In this document: positions 51,278-56,759 of the stretch, piece by piece | How the letters are laid out: each line of letters begins with the position of its first letter | Position numbering within the stretch: position 1 is the first letter of the stretch | Origin: Aquipseudomonas alcaligenes MRY13-0052 | Lineage (GTDB): Bacteria; Pseudomonadota; Gammaproteobacteria; Pseudomonadales; Pseudomonadaceae | Assembly: GCA_000474255.1 (NCBI GenBank) | Contig: BATO01000034.1 | Location: 1 to 56,759, forward strand | Length of the DNA stretch: 56,759 bases | Direction: 5' to 3' | Program-made: the position numbers and the translations under genes | The notes under the pieces: model-generated | Databases searched by the model: none | Seen by the model: only the letters and a program-made list of their open reading frames with translations | What the model was told of the DNA's origin: nothing

Positions 51278-53416
51278 TCAGAAGCTGTAGTCGGCGGTGA
51301 CGAAGAACGACCGCGGCTGGCCCAGCAGCCATTGCTGGCCACCGTTCTGCTGGGTGACGGCGTAGCGGCGGTCCAGCAGGTTGTTCAGCTCCAGGCCCAG
51401 GCGCGTGTTGGGCAGCACCTGCCAGCCGAGGTTGGCGTCGAGCACGGTGTAGCCCGGCACCTTCACGGTGTTGGCCGCGTCGGCGTAACGGGCGTCGACG
51501 TAGCGCGCGCCGAGGCCGGCGTCCAGGTCACGGCCCAGCTGCTTGCTCAGCCACAGGTTGGCGGTGCGTCGCGGCACGTCGGTGGGGCGGTTGCCGGAAC
51601 GGGAGATCAGCTGGCCACCGGCGGACTCGTTGAAGTCGTCGTACTCGGCGCGCACCACGGCGGCGTTGGCCGAAACGTGCCAGCCCTGCTCCAGCGCCAG
51701 CTCCAGGGTGGCTTCCAGGCCATCGGAGGATTGCTGGCCGATCTGCTGGGTGGGCCGGGTCACCGACTCGCGGGAGAGCAGCTTCTTCTTGACGATGTGG
51801 TAGGCGGCCAGGGTCCATTCGCCGCGGCCGTCCCAGAATTGCTGCTTGAGGCCGAACTCGGTCTGCTTCGACTCGGTGAGGTCCATCTTCTGCTGGGTGG
51901 GGCTGAGGGTGATGAGGTTGCTCACCCCGTCCTCGCTGGTGGAGTACTGGCCATAGAAGGACAGCTGCGGCGTGGCGGCGAACACCAGGCCGGCGCGCCA
52001 GTTGCCGCCGGAGAGGCTGCGGTCGCTGCGGGTGTTGGCGCGCAGGTCGTCGCGGTCGATGTGGTTCTGGTCGCGGCGGATGCCGGTGACCAGGGACCAG
52101 CGCTCGTCGAACTGGGTGCGGTTCTCGGCGAACAGGGCGACGGTGCGGGTTTCGCTGCGCGAGTGCGGGCCGTAGGCCGAGGCGCTCTGGTAGTAGCCGG
52201 GCGTGGGGTTCCACGGGTCGACGTAGTCGCCGCCCACATCGATGTAGGGCGAGTTGTTCAGCAGGTTGAAGCGGATGCGGTTGAACTCGGCGCCCACCAG
52301 GGTGCGGCTGCTGAGGCCGAACAGCGAGTGGTCGAAGGTGAAGGTCTGGCGGTCGCCGATCTGCTCCTGCTCGTGCTTGATGCGCAGGTTCTCGGCGCGC
52401 TCCAGCTGGCCCAGGCCGGCGTCCCAGTTATAGGCCTCGGCGTTGCGCCAGTAGCGGCGGCTCTTGATGTGGTAGAGCTGGTTGCTGGCGCTGATGCCCT
52501 CGGCCAGGGTCCAGTCGGTGACGAGCCGGGTCCACTGGTCGTTGTAGTGCTGCTCGGCGTTGTGCAGGTTGTAGTTCTTCTCTTTCAGGCTGTGGCGCAG
52601 GTGGCCGTCGATCAGCGGCGTGCCGAAGTCGTTCATCGGCGTGAGGTCGCCCTGGTCATGGGCCAGGGTGAAGGCCAGGTCGTCGCGGGCCTGCCAGCGC
52701 AGGGCGGCGCTGAGGCCGAGGTTCTTCGAGTCGCCACGGTCGATCCAGCCATGGCTGGTTTCGCGGTTGAGGTTGAGGCGGTAGCTGAGGGTGTCGGTGA
52801 GCGAGCCTCCGCTGTCCAGGGCCATCTGCTGGCGGTCGTCGGAGCCGTAGCCCAGGCGCAGGCGGTTGCGGATCTCGCCCTCGAAGGGCTTCTTCGGCAC
52901 CACGTTGATCACCGCGCCGGTGGCGCCTTCGCCGTAGAGCACCGAGGCCGGGCCACGGATCACGTCGATGCGTTCGACCATCCACGGGTCGGTGGGGAAG
53001 GTGACGGTGCCCATGCCGGTGTAGAAGCGCGTGCCGTCGTACAGCTGCATGACCGAGGCGTGGCCGGTGAAGCCCCGGGCCGAGAGCGCGGTGCCGCCGT
53101 TGCCGGGGGTGCCGATGTTGCTGATGCCGGGGGAGCGGGTCACGGCGTCCTGTACGGTGGCGTTGTTGCGCCCGCGCACCTCTTCGCCGCTGATGCTGCT
53201 GGTGCTGGCCGGGGTCTCCAGGGCGGAGAGGCCCAGGCGCGAGCCGGCGGGCAGCGGCGTGTCGAGGCTGATGGGGGCGTCGTCCGCCTGGCCGGTGACG
53301 GCGGTGGCGGGCAGGGCCAGGGCGCCGTCTTCGGCGTGCAGGGCGAGGGAGATAGAGAGCGCGAGCAGGCCGAGGGCGGCGCTTGCCGGAGCGTTGGAGC
53401 TGAAGGTGCGGGACAT
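51278..53416 (-). CDS. TonB-dependent receptor, siderophore-receptor type
   Basis: A 712-residue outer-membrane receptor with signal peptide (LGLLALSISLALHAE, cleavage near residue 28). The TonB-box-like LPATAVTG follows. A plug domain (about 60-180) contains VQDAVTRSPGISNIG and IDVIRGPASVLYGEGATGAVINVVPKKP, and a 22-strand barrel ends in the canonical terminal Phe (VTADYSF). The sequence is FpvA/FhuA-like and longer than classical BtuB. The cobalamin riboswitch in its leader indicates that B12 represses it, so the ligand may be cobalamin, a cobalamin precursor or a metal chelate. It leads the importer operon. Confidence 0.92.
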   Translation of the reverse strand: MSRTFSSNAPASAALGLLALSISLALHAEDGALALPATAVTGQADDAPISLDTPLPAGSRLGLSALETPASTSSISGEEVRGRNNATVQDAVTRSPGISNIGTPGNGGTALSARGFTGHASVMQLYDGTRFYTGMGTVTFPTDPWMVERIDVIRGPASVLYGEGATGAVINVVPKKPFEGEIRNRLRLGYGSDDRQQMALDSGGSLTDTLSYRLNLNRETSHGWIDRGDSKNLGLSAALRWQARDDLAFTLAHDQGDLTPMNDFGTPLIDGHLRHSLKEKNYNLHNAEQHYNDQWTRLVTDWTLAEGISASNQLYHIKSRRYWRNAEAYNWDAGLGQLERAENLRIKHEQEQIGDRQTFTFDHSLFGLSSRTLVGAEFNRIRFNLLNNSPYIDVGGDYVDPWNPTPGYYQSASAYGPHSRSETRTVALFAENRTQFDERWSLVTGIRRDQNHIDRDDLRANTRSDRSLSGGNWRAGLVFAATPQLSFYGQYSTSEDGVSNLITLSPTQQKMDLTESKQTEFGLKQQFWDGRGEWTLAAYHIVKKKLLSRESVTRPTQQIGQQSSDGLEATLELALEQGWHVSANAAVVRAEYDDFNESAGGQLISRSGNRPTDVPRRTANLWLSKQLGRDLDAGLGARYVDARYADAANTVKVPGYTVLDANLGWQVLPNTRLGLELNNLLDRRYAVTQQNGGQQWLLGQPRSFFVTADYSF

Positions 53417-53540
53417 GTCGTTCCTATCACGTCAGGAATGAATGGAGCCCGGAGGGAATGCAAAGGCGTGCGCAGGCGCGAGCGCCCAAGCGAAAACCGG
53501 CCCGTGCCCGCCCACCGCGGGTTTGCCTATCGATGCTCCA

Positions 53541-53712
53541 GGCCGGTCTCCGGGCTTGCGAGGATCACGCGGCATTCGCCTTCCCATGCAGGTGCACAGT
53601 GGCGTTTCGAATGCAGCGCTCGCTTACCGTTGCGGGGGCAGCGCCGGACTGGTCCTGAGGACGCACCGGCTTCCCGTTTCACCCCACGCACGACGGCGTG
53701 GGACACCTGGAA
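53541..53712 (-). ncRNA. Cobalamin (B12) riboswitch
   Basis: On the minus strand the order of elements is that of the AdoCbl family. GGTGAAACGGGAAGCCGGTG comes first (53651-53682), then CCCCGCAACGGTAAGCG, then the B12 box with GCCACTGTGC (53594-53606), GGGAAGGCG, and a closing CCCGGAGACCGG. The leader continues about 125 bases to the receptor ATG. Ligand binding normally stops expression of uptake genes. The elements are clear; the exact ends are estimates. Confidence 0.92.
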
Positions 53713-53803
53713 CGGCGCGCATATGACCATCCACACGTCCGGTCGTCAACGCCAGTGTGTTGCGGCAGATGGCGGAAAAGCCCGTTCCAGAGCCCTGTCG
53801 ACC

Positions 53804-53832
53804 TTGCCGGAATGCCTTCTTTTTTGTCATAT
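53804..53832 (+). promoter_or_regulatory. Predicted sigma-70 promoter of the thioesterase-dehydrogenase genes
   Basis: TTGCCG (53804-53809) and TCATAT (53827-53832) are separated by exactly 17 bases. The -10 element runs into the palindrome at 53831-53845. Confidence 0.6.
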
Positions 53833-53845
53833 CAACAATGTTGAT
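53831..53845. promoter_or_regulatory. Palindromic operator ATCAACA-A-TGTTGAT
   Basis: This is a perfect 7+1+7 inverted repeat overlapping the predicted -10 element, an ideal place for repression. The form suits a MarR-family dimer; a MarR gene lies at 55453-55920 at the other end of the same block. Confidence 0.65.
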
Positions 53846-53976
53846 TTGAGAGTTGGCGCTCACGTATCGTCCGTCCACGGGCTGCAGGGCGATTCCCTCG
53901 CGCTGGCCCTGTGGAGGGCTGCCGGCCCTCCATCCCGCAATCGCTCGCCGACCCCGGCAGAGCCAGGAGCCCTGTG

Positions 53977-54420
53977 ATGACCGATACCCCCAACAGAACC
54001 CTGCCTTCGGGCCTGCAACTCCTCCAGGCGGTGATCGCCGGCAAGCTGCCCGCACCCGCCATCGGCGACACCATGGCGATGAAGGCGGTGGGCGTGGAGC
54101 CCGGACGCGTCTTCATCGAGGCGCGGCCGGATGCCCGCCACCTCAACCCGGCCAACGCGGTGCACGGCGGTTTCGCCGCCACCTGCCTGGATGGCGCGGC
54201 GGCCCTGGCGCTGTTCTCCACTCTGGCTGCCGACACGCCCTATTCGACGGTGGACCTGGGCGTGAAGTACCTGCGCCCGCTCAAGGTCGGCGAGCTGTAC
54301 AGCGTCGAGGGCTGGCTGGTGGAGCGCACCCGCAGCCTGGCGGTGTGCGACGCCCATATCCGCGACGCAGCCGGCAAGCTCTGCGCCCGCGCCACCACCA
54401 CCTTCAACGTGCGGGACTGA
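53977..54420 (+). CDS. PaaI-type hotdog thioesterase
   Basis: A 147-residue single hotdog-fold protein. The catalytic segment HLNPANAVHGGFAATCLDGAAALAL near residue 48 is the PaaI/4HBT motif (N-x-x-G/A-x-x-HGG), followed by YSTVDLGVKYLRPLKVGELY. It should hydrolyse acyl-CoA thioesters, possibly aromatic ones. AGGAG precedes the ATG; GTG one codon earlier is possible. The dehydrogenase gene starts three bases after its stop, and both are probably under the promoter-operator at 53804-53845. Confidence 0.9.
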   Translation: MTDTPNRTLPSGLQLLQAVIAGKLPAPAIGDTMAMKAVGVEPGRVFIEARPDARHLNPANAVHGGFAATCLDGAAALALFSTLAADTPYSTVDLGVKYLRPLKVGELYSVEGWLVERTRSLAVCDAHIRDAAGKLCARATTTFNVRD

Positions 54421-54423
54421 GCC

Positions 54424-55452
54424 ATGCGCGAACTCATCGTCAAGGGCGCGGGGCGCCTGGCCTGGGAGGAGGCACCGTCACCGGTGCTGGATTCGCCGCT
54501 GGCGGCGCTGGTACGGCCCATCGCCTCGGCCTCCTGCGACCTCGATCGGCGCCTGGTGGCCGGGCTGACGCCGTTCAAGCCGCCCTTCGCCCTGGGCCAC
54601 GAGTGCGTGGCCGAGGTGTTGGAAGTGGGCGCACAGGTGACCACGGTGAAGCGTGGCGACCTGGTCTCGGTGCCCTGGAAGATCGCCTGCGGCACCTGCC
54701 GCCAGTGCCTGGCCGGGCGCAGCACGGCCTGCACCGGCGTCGCCCGCCACGCGGCCTATGGCGTGCCGGCCGGCGGCCATTGGGGCGGGTTGTTCTCCGA
54801 AGTGGTGCGGGTGCCCTTCGCCGACGCCATGCTGGTGGTGCTGCCGCCGGGGCTGGACCCGGTGGCCGTGGCCAGCGCCAGCGACAACCTCACCGATGCC
54901 TGGGTGGCCACCAGCCGCCCGCTGGCGACGCGGGAGGAGGCGAAGGTGCTGGTGGTGGGCGGCACCGAGAGCCTGGGCATTCTCGCGGTGCAGATGGCCC
55001 GCGCCGCCGGGGCGGCCGAGGTGGATTACCTGGATGGCGACGGCTACCGCGACGACCTCGCCGTGCGCAGCGGCGCCACCTTGCGCAACGGCGCCGACGG
55101 CGCGCTGAACGAGCGCTATGACCTGGTGGTGTCCGCCACCCGCGACCCGCAGGCCCTGCGCACCGGCCTGCTGGCGCTGGCGCCGGGCGGGCACTGCTCG
55201 TGCATCGGCATCATCTTCGAGGACCCGGTCATCCCGCTGTTCGGCATGTACATGCGCGACGTCACCCTCTCGGTGGGCGCCTGCAGCGTGCGCCCGCACA
55301 TCCCCAGGGTGCTGGAGCTGGTGGAGCAGGGGCATTGCGACCCGCTGCTGGTGAGCCCCAGCGTGGTGCCCTGGGAGGAAGCGACCGAGGCATTGATCCA
55401 GCCGCTGGCCAAGTGCATCGTGGTGCGCGAGCGCATCACCTCGGCGGGCTGA
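54424..55452 (+). CDS. Zinc-dependent alcohol dehydrogenase family protein
   Basis: A 342-residue medium-chain dehydrogenase. The catalytic-zinc region GHECVAEVLEVG is near residue 59 and the structural zinc site has four cysteines in ACGTCRQCLAGRSTACTG near residues 89-106. The cofactor motif VLVVGGTESLGILAVQMA is near residue 175. The usual catalytic Cys near residue 38 is present in ASCDLDR. The substrate is unknown. It follows the thioesterase by three bases. Its TGA is directly abutted by the stop codon of the convergent MarR gene. Confidence 0.88.
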   Translation: MRELIVKGAGRLAWEEAPSPVLDSPLAALVRPIASASCDLDRRLVAGLTPFKPPFALGHECVAEVLEVGAQVTTVKRGDLVSVPWKIACGTCRQCLAGRSTACTGVARHAAYGVPAGGHWGGLFSEVVRVPFADAMLVVLPPGLDPVAVASASDNLTDAWVATSRPLATREEAKVLVVGGTESLGILAVQMARAAGAAEVDYLDGDGYRDDLAVRSGATLRNGADGALNERYDLVVSATRDPQALRTGLLALAPGGHCSCIGIIFEDPVIPLFGMYMRDVTLSVGACSVRPHIPRVLELVEQGHCDPLLVSPSVVPWEEATEALIQPLAKCIVVRERITSAG

Positions 55453-55920
55453 TCAGTCGAGGCGGGCGGCCAGGGATTGCATGACCGAGTGCCAGGCGAT
55501 CCGGCCGTCCGTGTCGGTGGTGTCCAGTGCGGCGCGGATGACCCGGCGCTCCAGGTCGGTGGCGCGGTGCTCCACGTCATGGCCTTCCGTGCTGAGGGAG
55601 AGGCGCTTGTAGCGGTGCTGTTCCGGGTCGCGCTGCTGGGTCACCAGGGCGCGTTCGAAGAGGTGGGTCAGCGGGCGGTGCAGCGCCTGCTTGCTGACGC
55701 CGAGCAGAGCGGCCAGTTCGCCGACGTTGATGCCGTCGACGCGCCGGATGGCGTAGAGGATGCGATGGTGCACACGCGACAGGCCGAGGGTTTCCAGGTA
55801 GGCGTCGGCGTCCACGGTGAGGCCGCGGAAGCCGAAGTGCAGTAACTCCAGCGCGACATCCAGATCGTCCAGGCGTCTGATGTCGGCGGAGTCCAGTTTG
55901 ATTTTCCTGTCGATGACCAT
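55453..55920 (-). CDS. MarR family transcriptional regulator
   Basis: A 155-residue winged-helix regulator. Helices 1-2 (DLDVALELLHFGFRGLTVDADAYLETLGLSRVHHRILYAIRRVDG) lead to the recognition helix INVGELAALLGVSKQALHRPLTHLFERALV near residue 72, then a wing with DPEQHRYKRLSLSTEG. GGGAG precedes the ATG. It is divergent from the GST gene with a 116-base space and convergent with the dehydrogenase. Likely targets are the GST promoter and the palindrome upstream of the thioesterase. Confidence 0.92.
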   Translation of the reverse strand: MVIDRKIKLDSADIRRLDDLDVALELLHFGFRGLTVDADAYLETLGLSRVHHRILYAIRRVDGINVGELAALLGVSKQALHRPLTHLFERALVTQQRDPEQHRYKRLSLSTEGHDVEHRATDLERRVIRAALDTTDTDGRIAWHSVMQSLAARLD

Positions 55921-55977
55921 GGGCAGCTCCCGGGCGCGATGGGCGGGGATGCTACCGGCGCCGTCGGTGGTGGTCCA

Positions 55978-55985
55978 GTTGCAAC
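55978..55985. promoter_or_regulatory. Palindrome GTTGCAAC between marR and GST genes
   Basis: The 8-base palindrome lies midway between the divergent start codons and is flanked by GTGGT and ACCAC, which are also inverted. It could be the MarR operator here, but it differs from the 53831 site. Confidence 0.4.
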
Positions 55986-56036
55986 CACAGCGGATGCCGG
56001 CAACCGAGCCGGCCCGCACACAGGAGGAACTGCGTG

Positions 56037-56642
56037 ATGAAACTGATCTATGCCGGAGCGTCGCCTTTCGCCCGCAAGGTCCGGGTGCTGGCCCTGGAGG
56101 CCGGGCTCGCTGCGGGCATCGAGATGCTCGACACCGCCGTACTGCCGATCAAGGAAAACGCCGAGGTCAACCGCGCCAACCCGCTGGGCAAGATCCCGGT
56201 GCTGATCACCGCCGAGGGCGAGGCGCTGTTCGACAGCCGCGTCATCTGCGAATACCTCGATGCCCTGCAGAGCGGCGACGCCTTCTTCCCCCATGGCAGC
56301 GAACGCTGGACCTGCCTGACCCGCGCTGCCCTGGCCGACGGCCTGATGGATGCGGCGCTGCTGGTGCGCTACGAGGGCGCCATCCGCCCCGAGGCGTTGC
56401 AGTGGCAGGAATGGAAGGACGGCCAACTGGGCAAGATCCACCGCGCGCTGGACGCCCTGGAAGCCATCGCCGGGCAGCTCCAGGGCCCGGTGGACATCGC
56501 CCAGATCGCCGTGGGCTGCGCCCTCGGCTACCTCGACTTCCGCTTCGCCGACCTGGGCTGGCGCAATGGCCACCCGGGGCTGGAACGCTTCTTCGCCGCC
56601 TTCTCCGAGCGTGAGTCGATGAAGGCGACGGTGCCGGCCTGA
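56037..56642 (+). CDS. Glutathione S-transferase family protein
   Basis: A 201-residue GST. The N-terminal thioredoxin fold begins MKLIYAGASPFARKVRVLA with the catalytic Ser/Pro-Phe region typical of beta/zeta-like bacterial GSTs. NPLGKIPVLI near residue 48 is the cis-Pro motif, and DSRVICEYLDA is the glutathione-gamma-Glu contact. The C-terminal domain has VDIAQIAVGCALGYLDFRF. AGGAGG lies 9 bases before this ATG and 6 before a GTG one codon upstream. It is divergent from the MarR gene and probably induced through it. Substrate unknown. Confidence 0.9.
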   Translation: MKLIYAGASPFARKVRVLALEAGLAAGIEMLDTAVLPIKENAEVNRANPLGKIPVLITAEGEALFDSRVICEYLDALQSGDAFFPHGSERWTCLTRAALADGLMDAALLVRYEGAIRPEALQWQEWKDGQLGKIHRALDALEAIAGQLQGPVDIAQIAVGCALGYLDFRFADLGWRNGHPGLERFFAAFSERESMKATVPA

Positions 56643-56650
56643 CACCGTCG

Positions 56651-56750
56651 CGTTGGGCCTCGCTGCGCTCGGCGCCAACCTACGGCGCGGCCCCAACCCC
56701 GCGCCGGGGCTGACCGCTGTGTCGGGTGGATGGCGCTTCATCATCCACCA
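56651..56750. repeat. Extragenic repeats at the window end
   Basis: Bases 56651-56686 repeat 33796-33831 exactly. A second palindrome, GGGTGGATG-GCGCTTCAT-CATCCACC, follows near 56723-56748. No gene is supported to the end of the window. Confidence 0.7.
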
Positions 56751-56759
56751 GCGGAATCG

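Larger units (their letters stand above)
53417..53976. other. Divergent regulatory region: riboswitch and promoter-operator
   Basis: This 560-base gap holds the cobalamin riboswitch of the receptor operon (minus strand, about 53541-53712) and, further on, a promoter and palindromic operator for the thioesterase gene (plus strand, 53804-53845). A GGAGGGC-TGCC-GGCCCTCC hairpin is near 53912-53932 in the thioesterase leader. Nothing else is supported. Confidence 0.7.

Overview
The window is high-GC, gene-dense chromosomal DNA from a Pseudomonas-type gammaproteobacterium. The gene order folE / smr / isochorismatase-fold hydrolase / prmB / aroC / MFS / mtnB / mtnD / mtnC / alkA / speE matches what I recall of the P. 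aeruginosa PA1674-PA1687 segment (from memory, not searched). The fadA-fadB-type pair, the FAN1-type nuclease and the palindromic intergenic repeats (GTAGGGCGGGTGAAACCCGC, GGGAGCGGTTTCAACCGC, GGCGAATTCATTCGCC types) fit the same lineage. I see no tRNA, rRNA, insertion sequence, integrase, phage gene or CRISPR array.

Layout. 1-1.7 kb: end of an aminotransferase, a glutathione transferase, a GNAT acetyltransferase that seems to start at ATA, and a GFA zinc protein. 2.1-6.8 kb: folE, a methyltransferase, a cold-shock protein, an HxlR regulator divergent from a carboxymuconolactone-decarboxylase-family gene with two matching operators, an Smr protein and an isochorismatase-fold hydrolase. 7-19 kb: prmB, aroC, an MFS carrier, methionine-salvage genes mtnB/mtnD/mtnC, small membrane proteins, ogt/alkA DNA repair and speE. 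Spermidine synthase makes methylthioadenosine, the substrate the salvage genes recycle. 19-29 kb: accessory genes and repeats: an MHS carrier, an AraC regulator divergent from a flavin monooxygenase-hydrolase-SDR operon, an RraB-like protein, a class I amidotransferase and an orphan binding protein.

29.7-37.2 kb is the most unusual part. A four-gene Anbu operon (circularly permuted ATP-grasp, alpha-E, transglutaminase-like, Anbu proteasome-like hydrolase) converges on a two-gene operon. The first gene of that pair encodes a 147-residue protein whose ends look like a ubiquitin beta-grasp fold and which terminates exactly in Gly-Gly. The second encodes a 946-residue DUF4132-type protein. A small diglycine protein coupled to DUF4132 is my best candidate for an undescribed system.

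37-56.8 kb: a cytochrome c/rhodanese pair, an AEC carrier, fatty-acid beta-oxidation genes, a FAN1 nuclease plus Fe-S helicase operon, a lipoprotein, a TonB receptor-ABC importer operon behind a cobalamin riboswitch, and a thioesterase-dehydrogenase-MarR-GST block with a clear promoter/operator overlap.

Start sites were chosen from ribosome-binding sites and gene overlaps. All family calls come from reading motifs; none was confirmed by a search.
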